46,929 nt of DNA from assembly GCA_019112965.1 (NCBI GenBank), contig DXIH01000095.1, positions 1-46,929 of the forward strand. Direction: 5' to 3'. Origin of the DNA: Candidatus Sphingomonas excrementigallinarum (GTDB lineage: Bacteria > Pseudomonadota > Alphaproteobacteria > Sphingomonadales > Sphingomonadaceae). Positions 17,585 to 25,923 of the stretch are shown here, piece by piece. Within the stretch, counting starts at the first letter, position 1; the number at the start of each line of letters is the position of its first letter. A program made the translations under genes and the position numbers. The notes beneath the pieces are model-generated. The model saw nothing but the letters and a program-made list of their open reading frames with translations, had not been told where the DNA came from and searched no databases.

Positions 17585-19201
17585 TCAGTCGCGATCGCGG
17601 TTGGCCATTTCGGCCTTCAGCTCGGCGGTCGCCTCGTTCAACCCCTTCAGGGCGTCACGGCGGGCATCCTCGGACAGGTTGCGGTCGCGGGTGATCGAGG
17701 CGCGGGCGCTCTCGATGCTGGCGAGCGCGATCTGCATGTTCACCTGCGCGGTGCGCTGCGCACTCACCGCCGCGAGCGAGGCCTGGCGGGCGGACTGCTC
17801 GATCCGGTCGGTGCAGATGATCGTGACCTGCCGCTGGGTCTTGCCGTTGATCGTCGTGTAGCTGGTGCGGGTATCGCTGCTGCTCGTGCCGCAAGCGCGG
17901 GCCTGGACCACCGGGATCGGGGGCATGGGCGGCATCGGCACGATACCTTCGCTGCCGACGATCCGGACCTTATCCCCGCTGCGAAGCGTGACAACACGGA
18001 CGCGCGGCGTCGCCGGAGCCTGCGGCGCGGCGGGGGGCTCAACCGTGGACGGGGCGGCGGGAACGGCGGGAACGGCAGGCGCGGTTGCGGCAACGGCGAC
18101 CACCGGCTTGGCGGGGGCGGCCGGGACGGCAGGCACACTCGGCGCGGCGGGCGCTTCGGGAACCTCCGGCGCCGTCTGGGCTACGGCGGGCAGGACCGCG
18201 ACCGTGCTGGTCAGGTCGACGCCCAGCGTCCGCTCGACCTTCCTGGTCAGTGCCGCCGCCGCCGGCGTGCCCGACGCGGTCGCTCCCAGTCCGGCCAGCA
18301 CCAACAGCGACACGGTGGCACCCCCCATCGCCAGCTGGCGACGCGATTTCGGAGAAGTGGTCAACATCTTCAGCCTCCCTTTCAGATCATCGATGGTATG
18401 CAGGTGACAGGCGCCAGACAGCGCGCGGCCATGCGCGGCCTTCACGATGGCGCAGGCATAGACATGCCGGTCGGCGCGGCTCCGCCCTCTCAGGACGCGG
18501 GCATCGTTCGCCAGCTCCTGGTCGGCCCGGAACGCATGAAAGGCGCGCCATGCGAGCGGATTGAACCAGTGGAGCGCCAGCACGGCGAGCGCGATCCAGT
18601 TGGCGATCAGGTCGCCGCGGGCATGGTGGCCCAGCTCATGCGCCAGCGCCAGGTCGCGCTCATCGGCGTCATAGCGCTCGGCGAAATCGCGCGGGAAAGC
18701 GACGTAGCGGCGCCATATCCCGAAGGCGAGCGGCCCCGGCGCGCCGTCACTGGCGACCACGCGGACGCCCTCGACCGCATCCAGCGTCTCCGCATCGGCG
18801 AGCAGCCGTGTACGGAACCGCCAGTGGCGCAGCGCCTGGAACCCCAGAAACCCGGCCGCGCCGACGATCCAGAACAAGGCGATCCCCTGCTCCACCATCG
18901 GCCAGATGCTCGGCGTATCGGCCGTGGCAGGCAGCTGGGAGGTCATCCGCGCCGTCATCGGCAGCACGACATAGGTGGTGAAGCTCTCGCTCGCGGCGGC
19001 CAGCGGCGGGGTCGCCTGTTCGGAAAGCCCGCGCGGCAGCGGCGGCAGGATAAGGCGGAGCAGCGGCAACGCCCAGAGCGCATAGGCGATCTGCGGCCCG
19101 AAGGCCTGGCGGACATGGCGGCGGGCCAGCAGGACCAGCGCCATCAACAGGGTGGAGGCGATCACCGCCTCCACCGCCCAGCCGAGTTGCGCGCCGCTCA
19201 C
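17585..19201 (-). CDS. M56 family metallopeptidase (BlaR1-like signal transducer)
   Basis: A membrane zinc peptidase (538 aa) of the BlaR1/MecR1 family, whose members cleave or trigger cleavage of a partner BlaI-type repressor. Three hydrophobic segments precede the catalytic HELGH at residues 188-192, and a further one lies at about 295-312. The expected C-terminal penicillin-binding sensor is absent. Instead there is a long Ala/Pro/Val-rich linker (about 335-420) and a cysteine-containing region with an Arg/Ala-rich helical tail. The start is GTG 19201, overlapping the repressor stop by 4 nt (GTGA). What it senses is unknown. Confidence 0.87.
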   Translation of the reverse strand: MSGAQLGWAVEAVIASTLLMALVLLARRHVRQAFGPQIAYALWALPLLRLILPPLPRGLSEQATPPLAAASESFTTYVVLPMTARMTSQLPATADTPSIWPMVEQGIALFWIVGAAGFLGFQALRHWRFRTRLLADAETLDAVEGVRVVASDGAPGPLAFGIWRRYVAFPRDFAERYDADERDLALAHELGHHARGDLIANWIALAVLALHWFNPLAWRAFHAFRADQELANDARVLRGRSRADRHVYACAIVKAAHGRALSGACHLHTIDDLKGRLKMLTTSPKSRRQLAMGGATVSLLVLAGLGATASGTPAAAALTRKVERTLGVDLTSTVAVLPAVAQTAPEVPEAPAAPSVPAVPAAPAKPVVAVAATAPAVPAVPAAPSTVEPPAAPQAPATPRVRVVTLRSGDKVRIVGSEGIVPMPPMPPIPVVQARACGTSSSDTRTSYTTINGKTQRQVTIICTDRIEQSARQASLAAVSAQRTAQVNMQIALASIESARASITRDRNLSEDARRDALKGLNEATAELKAEMANRDRD

Positions 19202-19566
19202 GCCTTCAGCTCCTTGAGCAGCGCCTCGATCTCGGAAATGTCCTGCGCGGTCAGTTCGTCGCGCTCGGCCAGATGCGCGACAAGCGGGGTCAGGCGGCCC
19301 CCGAACAGCCGGTCGATCAGGCGACGGGATTCGCCGACGACATAATCGTCGCGCGCCACCAGCGGGCGGTACAGATATCGCCGCCCCTGCTCCTCATGCG
19401 CGATGGCGCTCTTGGCGAGCAGGCGACCGAGCAGCGTCTTGACGGTGTTGGTGCTCCAGCCGCGTTCGGGATCGACCCGCTCCGCGACATCCTGCGCGGT
19501 CAGCGGAGCCTCCTCCCACAGGACCTCCATCACGGCATGTTCGGCATCGCTGATACGCTCGGCCAT
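19198..19566 (-). CDS. BlaI/MecI/CopY family transcriptional repressor
   Basis: A 122-aa winged-helix repressor of the BlaI family. ISDAEHAVMEVLWEEAPLTAQDVAE and WSTNTVKTLLGRLLAK form the DNA-binding wing helices. The C-terminal half (LTAQDISEIEALLKEL) is the dimerisation helix region. Family members dimerise on TACA-type dyads and are inactivated by proteolysis through a coupled M56 partner, which here is the overlapping downstream gene. A double dyad operator lies 15 nt upstream of its start, so autoregulation is likely. Confidence 0.94.
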   Translation of the reverse strand: MAERISDAEHAVMEVLWEEAPLTAQDVAERVDPERGWSTNTVKTLLGRLLAKSAIAHEEQGRRYLYRPLVARDDYVVGESRRLIDRLFGGRLTPLVAHLAERDELTAQDISEIEALLKELKA

Positions 19567-19580
19567 CGACTCGCCCTCTT

Positions 19581-19625
19581 ATTGACTACAGACGTAATCC
19601 TATTCTGATTACAGGCGTAGTCAAT
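19581..19625 (-). promoter_or_regulatory. Double BlaI-type operator
   Basis: Two near-identical 10-bp sites, TACAGACGTA (19587-19596) and TACAGGCGTA (19610-19619), lie 23 bp apart, about two helical turns. They are embedded in a 45-bp inverted arrangement whose ends are ATTGACTAC and GTAGTCAAT. The position just ahead of the repressor start and the TACA...GTA form match BlaI-family operators. The outer ATTGAC could include a promoter box. Confidence 0.7.
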
Positions 19626-19638
19626 AGGGCGGAAGCAT

Positions 19639-19767
19639 TCCTCCCCGGCACGGGGAGGTGGCATCGCGCCTGCGATGACGGAGGGGGGCGTGCCACATAG
19701 GACACCCCTTGCGGCAATCCCCCTCCACCATGCTCCGCATGGTCCCCCTCCCCGAGCCGGGGAGGAT
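19639..19767. repeat. Intergenic repeat family R1, copy b
   Basis: A second copy of the GC-rich element seen at 8335-8462. It opens TCCTCCCCGGCACGGGGAGG, contains CCACCATGCTCCGCATGG, and closes CCCCCTCCCCGAGCCGGGGAGGA. It fills the space between the BlaI operator and the glutaredoxin terminator. Confidence 0.8.
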
Positions 19768-19797
19768 AGAAAAAAGGGCCGGATTTTCATCCGGCCC
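19768..19797 (-). terminator. Rho-independent terminator of the glutaredoxin operon
   Basis: On the minus strand GGGCCGGAT/ATCCGGCCC forms a 9-bp stem with a GAAA loop, followed by a run of six T. It lies 9 nt after the glutaredoxin stop codon. Confidence 0.85.
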
Positions 19798-19806
19798 TTT
19801 GTCGCA

Positions 19807-20130
19807 TCACGCGGTCTTCACATCCTGGATCAGTTCGGCCAGTTCGCCACTTTCGTACATCTCCATCATGATGTCCGAACCGCCGACGAACTCACCCTTC
19901 ACATAGAGCTGCGGGATGGTGGGCCAGTCCGAATAGGCCTTGATACCCTGGCGGATACCCTGGTCCTGAAGCACGTCGACGCTCTCGAACGGCACGTCCA
20001 GATGGTTCAGGATCGCCACCGCGCGGCTGGAAAAACCGCATTGCGGGAAAAGCGGCGTGCCCTTCATGAACAGCAGGACCGCATTGTCCTTCACCAGCGC
20101 GTCGATCCGCGCATTCGTATCGTCGGTCAT
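19807..20130 (-). CDS. grxD: Monothiol glutaredoxin (Grx4 family)
   Basis: A 107-aa CGFS-type glutaredoxin that carries [2Fe-2S] clusters between assembly and target proteins. The FMKGTPLFPQCGFSSRAV segment holds the monothiol CGFS active site. WPTIPQLYV and the GGSDIMMEM glutathione-binding block are present, and the length is typical. It follows bolA by 25 nt. The CGFS glutaredoxin-BolA pairing is a known cluster-binding complex, so the operon fits shared function. It ends in a strong terminator. Confidence 0.96.
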   Translation of the reverse strand: MTDDTNARIDALVKDNAVLLFMKGTPLFPQCGFSSRAVAILNHLDVPFESVDVLQDQGIRQGIKAYSDWPTIPQLYVKGEFVGGSDIMMEMYESGELAELIQDVKTA

Positions 20131-20155
20131 ATCATCAATCCTTGAGGGAATGGGG

Positions 20156-20392
20156 TCAGGCGGCCGGAACCGCGGTGGTCAGTTGCAGTGCGTGGAGTTC
20201 GCCCCCCATGCGCCCGCCAAGCGCGGCATAAACCGCGCGGGTACGCGCGACCCGGCTCATGCCTGCAAAGCTGGCGGCCACGACATGCGCGGCATAATGG
20301 TCGCCGTCCCCGGCCAGGTCGGTGATCTGGACCTCGGCATCGGGAATGGCGGTGCGGATCATCGTAGCGATATCATCGGCAGCCATCGGCAT
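20156..20392 (-). CDS. bolA: BolA family protein
   Basis: A 78-aa BolA-type protein. GDGDHYAAHVVAASFAGMSRVARTRAVYAAL holds the conserved H/Y segment and the RVxRxRxVY-like helix, with an LHAL motif near the end. BolA proteins bind monothiol glutaredoxins through a shared Fe-S cluster and act in iron signalling or cluster delivery. Its neighbours agree: grxD downstream and the zeta inhibitor 2 nt upstream. Two ATGs (20392, 20386) could start it; the first is listed. Confidence 0.92.
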   Translation of the reverse strand: MPMAADDIATMIRTAIPDAEVQITDLAGDGDHYAAHVVAASFAGMSRVARTRAVYAALGGRMGGELHALQLTTAVPAA

Positions 20393-20394
20393 GG

Positions 20395-20718
20395 TCAGCG
20401 GCTCTCCATCAACTGGCGGCGCGCCTCGACCTGCTGCTCGTCGAGCGCACGGCGGACCTCGGCCTCGTCCACATCGATCCCGGCGGCGGTCAGGTCACCC
20501 AGCAGCTTGCGGATGACGTCCTCATCGCCCGCTTCTTCGAAATCGGCCTGAACGACCGCCTTGGCATAGGCGTCGGTCTCGGCGGGGGTCAGCTTCATCC
20601 GTTCGGCCGCCCATTGCGCGACCAGCCGGTTGCGCCGCGCCGTGATACGAAACAGCATATCCTGATCGGCCACGAACTTGGCCTCGAAGCCCTTTCTGCG
20701 ATCGTCGAAACTGGTCAT
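20395..20718 (-). CDS. DUF1476 protein (ATPase zeta-subunit inhibitor homologue)
   Basis: A 107-aa all-helical charged protein of the DUF1476 family. The Paracoccus member (zeta) blocks ATP hydrolysis by the F1 ATPase. The N-terminus TSFDDRRKGFEAKFVADQ is the inhibitory segment in that family, followed by RRNRLVAQWAAE and a Glu-rich helical bundle. The start at 20718 gives this conserved N-terminus; an upstream ATG would add an unrelated tail. It is separated from bolA by 2 nt, so the three genes likely form one operon. Direct evidence for ATPase control here is lacking. Confidence 0.88.
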   Translation of the reverse strand: MTSFDDRRKGFEAKFVADQDMLFRITARRNRLVAQWAAERMKLTPAETDAYAKAVVQADFEEAGDEDVIRKLLGDLTAAGIDVDEAEVRRALDEQQVEARRQLMESR

Positions 20719-20951
20719 CGGTTCGCCATCCCCCAGCCCTTGCGGGCAATTCAAACACGCCGCCCGAGATAGGGGGCAGCGCGCCCGCGTGCAACCGATG
20801 CGCGGATCAGGAGTTTCACGCCGTCTTCGAACACCGTTTCATAAGCGGAACGATGGGAACCGGCGGTGTGCCCGGCGCGTACTGTAATCGAAATCAAAAC
20901 GGGGTGGACCGGGCCACAACCTGGCCACGACCGATGACCTAGGAGAGCGTC

Positions 20952-21077
20952 ATGTCCGATCGCCGCACCGCCACGCCGGATCGCCTGAGCGACCCGATGC
21001 TGGGCATCGTCAACGGCCTGATCGGCTCGCTCGCCATGTGGGCGCTGATCGCAGGCGTGGTGGCCGTCGCGTCCTGA
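20952..21077 (+). CDS. 41-residue single-helix membrane peptide
   Basis: Not a family I recognise. A 41-codon frame preceded by AGGAGAG (20941-20947, 4 nt from the ATG) encodes a charged N-terminus SDRRTATPDRLSDP followed by one hydrophobic helix (about 17-41) including GSLAMWALIAGVVAVAS. It lies between two minus-strand operons on the plus strand. A GGAAC element 95 bp upstream, followed 17 nt later by CGTA, resembles an EcfG promoter but has the wrong last base. Confidence 0.6.
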   Translation: MSDRRTATPDRLSDPMLGIVNGLIGSLAMWALIAGVVAVAS

Positions 21078-21097
21078 GCGTTTCGGCCATCGCCCGT

Positions 21098-21715
21098 TCA
21101 GGCGTTGCCCGTTGCCGCATCCAGCCGCTGACGCCCGGCGATCCACGGGCGCCCCTCGGCCATCTGCCCCTCAAAGCTGCCGATCGCCTCATCCCGCGCC
21201 AAGGTCAGGCCGACCTCGTCCAGTCCCTTCATCAGGCATTCGCGCCGGAATGGGTCCAGCTCGAACGCGAAGCGATCCTGATAGGGCGTGGTGACGGTCA
21301 TGGTTTCCAGATCGACCGTGATCGGCTGGTCCTTCGCCACCTCGATCAGCCGGTCGACCGCGTCCTGCGGCAGGACCACCGGCACGATGCCGTTCTTGAA
21401 GGCATTGCCCGAGAAAATGTCCGAGAAGCTCGGCGCGATCACCGCCTGGATACCCATATCGGCCAGGGCCCAGGCGGCGTGTTCGCGACTGGAGCCGCAG
21501 CCGAAATTGTCGCCCGCGATCAGGATCGGCGCGCCTGCATAGCGTGGGTCGTCGAATATATTGCCCGGTTGCGCGCGCACCGTCTCGAACGCGCCGCGCC
21601 CCAGTCCGGCGCGCGTGATGGTCTTCAACCAGTGCGCCGGGATGATGACGTCCGTATCGATATTCTTGGCACCCCATGGGTAGGCGGTGCCGGAGACGGT
21701 CGTGACCGGGTTCAT
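21098..21715 (-). CDS. leuD: 3-isopropylmalate dehydratase small subunit
   Basis: The small subunit of isopropylmalate isomerase (205 aa), the second step of leucine synthesis, acting with Leu[33 protein letters not shown] and [14 protein letters not shown] blocks (here [18 protein letters not shown]) define the family and supply substrate contacts. The start at 21715 ([14 protein letters not shown]) is preferred: it follows GATGGA and gives the normal length. It follows leuC on the same strand with a short peptide gene between them. Confidence 0.97.
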   Translation of the reverse strand: MNPVTTVSGTAYPWGAKNIDTDVIIPAHWLKTITRAGLGRGAFETVRAQPGNIFDDPRYAGAPILIAGDNFGCGSSREHAAWALADMGIQAVIAPSFSDIFSGNAFKNGIVPVVLPQDAVDRLIEVAKDQPITVDLETMTVTTPYQDRFAFELDPFRRECLMKGLDEVGLTLARDEAIGSFEGQMAEGRPWIAGRQRLDAATGNA

Positions 21716-21758
21716 TCCATCATCCCTATAGTCGAACCTGTATTCGAAAATGTCGGCG

Positions 21759-21878
21759 TCAGCCCGCGCGCGGCGGACGCTGCTCGGCGACCGCAGGACG
21801 CGAGGCGATCCCGGCGGCATAGGCCGCCGCGCCGCACAGAACCGCGCCGGTGACGAGCATGACCAATACGTGCTTCAT
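21759..21878 (-). CDS. 39-residue peptide between leuC and leuD
   Basis: Not a recognised family. The frame has a good SD (GGGGAAGG, 5 nt before the ATG) and encodes [22 protein letters not shown] then a basic tail [15 protein letters not shown]. This is either a single transmembrane or cleaved signal-like segment with a short exposed tail. It sits 38 nt after the leuC stop and 43 nt before leuD, on the same strand, so it should be cotranscribed. Confidence 0.6.
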   Translation of the reverse strand: MKHVLVMLVTGAVLCGAAAYAAGIASRPAVAEQRPPRAG

Positions 21879-21916
21879 AATGCCTTCCCCATTCGTCCCT
21901 GTCAGAGCCGTCGCTA

Positions 21917-23371
21917 TCAGACGCCTTCACGATCGAAATCGTGCGTCTTCAACTCTCTAACATCGAAAAGGCGCCCGGTCACGGCCGCCGCCGCCGCCAT
22001 GGCGGGGGAAACGAGATGGGTGCGCGCCCCCGGCCCCTGCCGACCGACGAAATTGCGGTTGGAGGTCGAGGCGCAGCGCTCGCCCGGCGGCACCTTGTCC
22101 GGGTTCATCGCCAGGCACATCGAACAGCCCGGCTCGCGCCATTCAAAACCCGCCTGCACGAAAATGCGGTCGAGCCCTTCCTCCTCGGCTTGGCGCTTGA
22201 CGAGGCCCGAGCCGGGGACGACCAGCGCACGGACGCCGTCGGCCACCTTGCGGTCGCGCGCCACGGCGGCGGCGGCGCGCAGATCTTCGATCCGGCTGTT
22301 GGTGCAGCTGCCGATGAAGACATGCTGGACGTCGATGTCCTGCATCGCGGTGCCGGGCGTCAGCCCCATATAATCCAGCGACTTGCGCGCCGCTTCGCGC
22401 TTCGACGGATCGGCGAAGCTGTCGGGATCGGGCACCACGCCGGTGATCGGCACCACATCCTCGGGACTGGTGCCCCAGGTCAGGTTGGGCGCGATGTCGG
22501 CGGCGTCGAGCGTCACGACCTTGTCGTAGACCGCGCCCGGATCGGTCGGCAGCGTCCGCCACCATTCGACCGCCTTGTCCCAATCGGCACCCTTGGGCGC
22601 CATCGGGCGGCCCTTCAGATAGGCGAAGGTCGTCTCGTCCGGCGCGATGAGTCCCGCGCGCGCGCCACCCTCGATCGACATGTTGGCGATGGTCAGGCGC
22701 CCTTCGATCGACAGGTTGCGGATCACGCTGCCGGTGAACTCGATGACATGGCCGGTGCCGCCCGCCGCGCCGATCTTGCCGATGATCGCCAGCACGACGT
22801 CCTTGGCCGACACGCCGTGACCCAGCACGCCGTCGACGCGGACCTCCATCGTCTTGGAAGGCGACAGCAGCAGCGTCTGGGTCGCCAGCACATGCTCGAC
22901 CTCCGACGTACCGATGCCGAAGGCCAGCGCGCCCAGCGCACCATGCGCCGAGGTATGGCTATCACCACAGACGAGCGTCGTGCCCGGCAGGGTGAAGCCC
23001 TGTTCCGGCCCCACGACATGGACGATGCCCTGCGCCACCGCTGTCGCGTCGATATAGTCGACGCCGAACTCGGCCGTGTTGCGGCGAAGCGCGTCGAGTT
23101 GCTGCGCGCTTTCCGGGTCGGCGATGGGCAGGAGATTGCCGTTCGCATCCTTGCGCGGCGTCGTCGGCAGATTGTGATCGGGCACGGCCAGCGTCAGCTC
23201 GGGACGGCGCACCTTGCGCCCGGCGGCACGTAGCCCCTCGAACGCCTGGGGACTCGTCACCTCATGGACGAGGTGGCGGTCGATATAGATGAGGCAGGTG
23301 CCATCGGGCCGCCGTTCGACAACGTGCGCGGCCCAGATTTTCTCGTACAGGGTCTGGGGTCGTTGGGCCAT
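21917..23371 (-). CDS. leuC: 3-isopropylmalate dehydratase large subunit
   Basis: The aconitase-type catalytic subunit (484 aa) that interconverts 2- and 3-isopropylmalate. The [4Fe-4S] cysteines are visible in [15 protein letters not shown] and [44 protein letters not shown] and [19 protein letters not shown] are signature blocks. The N-terminus [17 protein letters not shown] is normal for the family. It heads the leuC-peptide-leuD operon. An 83-bp inverted repeat lies 81 bp upstream of its start. Confidence 0.98.
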   Translation of the reverse strand: MAQRPQTLYEKIWAAHVVERRPDGTCLIYIDRHLVHEVTSPQAFEGLRAAGRKVRRPELTLAVPDHNLPTTPRKDANGNLLPIADPESAQQLDALRRNTAEFGVDYIDATAVAQGIVHVVGPEQGFTLPGTTLVCGDSHTSAHGALGALAFGIGTSEVEHVLATQTLLLSPSKTMEVRVDGVLGHGVSAKDVVLAIIGKIGAAGGTGHVIEFTGSVIRNLSIEGRLTIANMSIEGGARAGLIAPDETTFAYLKGRPMAPKGADWDKAVEWWRTLPTDPGAVYDKVVTLDAADIAPNLTWGTSPEDVVPITGVVPDPDSFADPSKREAARKSLDYMGLTPGTAMQDIDVQHVFIGSCTNSRIEDLRAAAAVARDRKVADGVRALVVPGSGLVKRQAEEEGLDRIFVQAGFEWREPGCSMCLAMNPDKVPPGERCASTSNRNFVGRQGPGARTHLVSPAMAAAAAVTGRLFDVRELKTHDFDREGV

Positions 23372-23451
23372 GATGCGGCGCTGTTATCCGAAAAGGCGCG
23401 CGACGCAAAGGCTTTGCGCAATGTTATTTCGCCTTGGGCGGGGATTCCCTT

Positions 23452-23534
23452 GGCCTTCGACTTCGCTCAGGCTGAACGGAGCGAGGGAAGAGACCCTCCA
23501 CAACATCCGTTCAGCCTGAGCGAAGTCGAAGGCC
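23452..23534. repeat. Intergenic inverted repeat family R2, copy a (perfect 28-bp arms)
   Basis: Arms 23452-23479 and 23507-23534 are exact reverse complements over 28 bp, with a 27-nt loop. The arm starts GGCCTTCGACTTCGCTCAGG. It lies 13 nt after the GST stop codon and 80 bp before leuC. A diverged copy of the same total length, 83 bp, occurs at 38849-38931. Confidence 0.9.
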
Positions 23535-23547
23535 ACGCCCCACCCCC

Positions 23548-24237
23548 TCACCCTTGCGCGCGATAGTCCGCGGTCAAGCCACCACATTCCGTCAGCTCGA
23601 TTTCATGCCCCGGTTCCCGCCACGTTTCGGCCAAGGCCTGCGCTTCCCAGTCCAACATAGCCGGATGCGCCAGAACCGTTTCTACCCAGGCCGCCCCCGC
23701 CGCGCCGACATCGATTCCATAGGTTCGCACCCGGAACCCGACCGGCGCATAAAAGGCATCCACCGCCGAGAAACGCCCGCCCGCCAGCCAAGGCCCGCCG
23801 AAGCGCGACAGCCCCTCGCCCCACAATCCCGCCAGCCGCGCCACATCGCGCTCCAGCCGGGGCGACGGCGGCTTGGCATCGACCCGCACCCCGATATTCA
23901 TCGTCCGTTCGGCGCGCAGCGCGCCGAAGCCGCCATGCATCTCCGCCACCGCGCACATCGCCCAGGCGCGTGCCGCTTCATCTTCGGGCCAGACACCCGG
24001 ATGCCGCTCGGCCAGATACAGCGTGATACCGAGCGAATCCCACACCGTCCGCTCGCCATCAAACAGCACCGGCACCTGTCCGGTCGGTGAGAAGGCGCGA
24101 AACGCCTCGTAATTCTCCGCCGCCGCGAACGGCTCGATCCGGTCGTTGAAGGCGATGCCCAGCGCCTTCATCAGCAGCCAGGGACGAAGCGACCAGCTGG
24201 AATAATTCCGGTTCGCGGTGACGAGCGTATAGGCCAT
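23548..24237 (-). CDS. Glutathione S-transferase family protein
   Basis: A 229-aa GST-fold protein. The N-terminal thioredoxin-like domain has NRNYSSWSLRPWLLMKALG with the catalytic-type Ser, TGQVPVL with the cis-proline, and WDSLGITLYLAERHP. The C-terminal domain is helical, with GRFSAVDAFYAPVGFR. The substrate is not predictable. It follows the CoA-transferase B gene with a 1-nt TGATG overlap, so it is part of that operon. An R2 inverted repeat follows 13 nt after the stop. Confidence 0.9.
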   Translation of the reverse strand: MAYTLVTANRNYSSWSLRPWLLMKALGIAFNDRIEPFAAAENYEAFRAFSPTGQVPVLFDGERTVWDSLGITLYLAERHPGVWPEDEAARAWAMCAVAEMHGGFGALRAERTMNIGVRVDAKPPSPRLERDVARLAGLWGEGLSRFGGPWLAGGRFSAVDAFYAPVGFRVRTYGIDVGAAGAAWVETVLAHPAMLDWEAQALAETWREPGHEIELTECGGLTADYRAQG

Positions 24238-24872
24238 CAGCGCTCGAACTTGGCCGTCGTCTTGGCCGCCACCTCATCGGCGGTGACGCCGGGCGCGCAT
24301 TCGATCAGGCGGAAGGCGCTGTCATGATCGGGGCGCTGGAACACCGCCAGGTCGGTGACGATCATGTCGACGACGTTGCGCCCGGTCAGCGGCAGGGTGC
24401 ATTCGGGAATGAACTTCGGGCTGCCGTCCTTGGCGTTATGCTCCATGACGACGATGATCTTCTTGACGCCCGCGACCAGGTCCATCGCGCCACCCATGCC
24501 CTTGATCATCTTGTCGGGGATCATCCAGTTGGCGATGTCGCCGCCCTCTGACACCTCCATCGCCCCCAGCACGGTCAGGTCGATATGCCCGCCGCGGATC
24601 ATCGCGAAGCTGTCGGCCGACGAGAAATAGACCGAATGCGGCAGTTCGCTGATCGTCTGCTTGCCCGCGTTGATGAGGTCGGGATCAACTTCGTCATCAT
24701 AGGGGAACGGCCCGATGCCCAGCATCCCGTTTTCGGATTGTAGCGTGACCTCAACCCCTTGCGGGATATGGTTGGCGACCAGTGTCGGGATGCCGATGCC
24801 GAGATTGACGTAGAAGCCGTCCTTCAGTTCCTTGGCCGCACGGGCGGCCATTTCGTCGCGGGTCCAGGCCAT
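24237..24872 (-). CDS. scoB: 3-oxoacid CoA-transferase subunit B
   Basis: The beta subunit of succinyl-CoA:3-ketoacid-type CoA-transferase (211 aa). It moves CoA between acyl-CoA and a 3-oxoacid such as acetoacetate. [14 protein letters not shown] and [13 protein letters not shown] carry the catalytic glutamate region; [15 protein letters not shown] and GGAMDLVAG are conserved. The start at 24872 follows AGGAGAG by 6 nt. Unusually, the alpha-subunit gene is not adjacent: a phosphatase gene lies between, ending 2 nt upstream. Confidence 0.95.
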   Translation of the reverse strand: MAWTRDEMAARAAKELKDGFYVNLGIGIPTLVANHIPQGVEVTLQSENGMLGIGPFPYDDEVDPDLINAGKQTISELPHSVYFSSADSFAMIRGGHIDLTVLGAMEVSEGGDIANWMIPDKMIKGMGGAMDLVAGVKKIIVVMEHNAKDGSPKFIPECTLPLTGRNVVDMIVTDLAVFQRPDHDSAFRLIECAPGVTADEVAAKTTAKFER

Positions 24873-24874
24873 CG

Positions 24875-25744
24875 TTACTCTCCTGTCGGGTGCCACCGCC
24901 GGTCGGCGGGGAAGATATCGTCGGCGCTGCCCTTCAACGCCTTGCCGTAGACGGGGTTCGGGAAGACGAACCAGCCGCGTCCCCACAGCGCCGCGATGCG
25001 CGGGCCGTCGGCGCGGGCGCGACGCTGCGCCACCGTGGCAGACGTGTTAAACAACTCACTGAAATCGCCCAGCTGGTCGCCGCCCATGGCGATCACGCAA
25101 TAGCGCTGGGCGATCTGCCAGCGGCGCGGGTCCTTGTTATCGCCGCTGCCCGTGTCGGGGCGCACGAACAGCGTGTCGCCATGCACCGCCGGGCCCAGCC
25201 CGGCCGCATCTATCACGCGCGCCGCCCCGGCAGGATCGTCGCGATTGGTGTTGAAGATGACGGTCACGCCCATCGCGCGCAGATCGGCGATGGCCGCCAC
25301 CGCGCCGGGCGTGGGCAGGACGGCGTGGCCGTCGCTCTGCTCCCAGGCGCGCCAACGGTTGGGGAAGTCGCGATCTGGGCGGCCGGTCAGGTCGTCATAT
25401 TCGAAGCCGAGATTCTGGAGCACCGTCTCGTCGACATCGAAGACCGCCGCCGGACGCTTGCCCGCGCAAGGCACGAAGCGGGGGCTTTCGAGGCTCGACC
25501 CCTGCGCCAGCACGACGCTGTCGGCTTGCGGACGGCGTACCCGGTCGGCGGCATAGGTGACGAGCGCGTTCCAGGCCTGGCGCGAGATCGCGTCGGCTTC
25601 GGCCGAGCCGTAGAGATATTGCATCCCGGCGAGCTTTTCTTTCCCGCTCGTGGCGGAAGGCGACGGACTCGGGCTGTTGTTGCCGACCGCGACGACGCAG
25701 CCGGACAGGGTCAGGGCGGCGGCTAGTGCCATGCCCAGCCTCAC
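24875..25744 (-). CDS. HAD-type acid phosphatase lipoprotein (e(P4)-like)
   Basis: A class B/C HAD phosphatase (289 aa), probably anchored in the outer membrane. ALTLSGC supplies a lipobox. [10 protein letters not shown] has the DxDxT catalytic motif, VIFNTNRDD the second HAD motif, and MGGDQLGDF the acidic metal-binding motif. Relatives such as e(P4) dephosphorylate nucleotides. Two starts are possible: GTG 25744, which gives a basic RLG n-region and has GGGGGAGGG upstream, or ATG 25732. I chose the first. It lies between scoA and scoB, with R3 repeats just upstream. Its stop is 2 nt from scoB. Confidence 0.85.
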   Translation of the reverse strand: MRLGMALAAALTLSGCVVAVGNNSPSPSPSATSGKEKLAGMQYLYGSAEADAISRQAWNALVTYAADRVRRPQADSVVLAQGSSLESPRFVPCAGKRPAAVFDVDETVLQNLGFEYDDLTGRPDRDFPNRWRAWEQSDGHAVLPTPGAVAAIADLRAMGVTVIFNTNRDDPAGAARVIDAAGLGPAVHGDTLFVRPDTGSGDNKDPRRWQIAQRYCVIAMGGDQLGDFSELFNTSATVAQRRARADGPRIAALWGRGWFVFPNPVYGKALKGSADDIFPADRRWHPTGE

Positions 25745-25752
25745 ACCGGGGA

Positions 25753-25791
25753 GCCCTCCCCCAACCCGTCCCGCCTGCAGGAGGGGAGAGG
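25753..25791. repeat. Intergenic repeat R3, arm a
   Basis: CCTCCCCCAACCCGTCCCGC followed by CTGCAGGAGGGGAGAGG. The reverse complement of the segment at 25853-25891 is closely similar, so the two form an inverted pair 61 bp apart between scoA and the phosphatase gene. Confidence 0.6.
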
Positions 25792-25852
25792 TTGTGCCGC
25801 GACCGTCTTGCTTCCTCAACATGCGTTTACGCCTCCAATATCTGCCAAACAC

Positions 25853-25891
25853 GCCCCCCTCCCGCAGGCGGGAGGGGGGCGGGGGGAGGGC
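25853..25891. repeat. Intergenic repeat R3, arm b
   Basis: CCCCCCTCCCGCAGGCGGGA followed by a G-rich tail GGGGGGCGGGGGGAGGG. It is an internal hairpin of its own and the inverted partner of the segment at 25753-25791. It starts 32 nt after the scoA stop and could attenuate transcription into the phosphatase gene. Confidence 0.6.
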
Positions 25892-25923
25892 TGGCGCTCT
25901 CCGCATCCCCCGCCCCCTCGGAA

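Noticed and set aside
17900..18200. Simple Ala/Pro-coding repeat that could be read as a tandem DNA repeat or CRISPR-like array
   Set aside because: It is a low-complexity linker in the M56 protein; unit length is irregular and there are no spacers.
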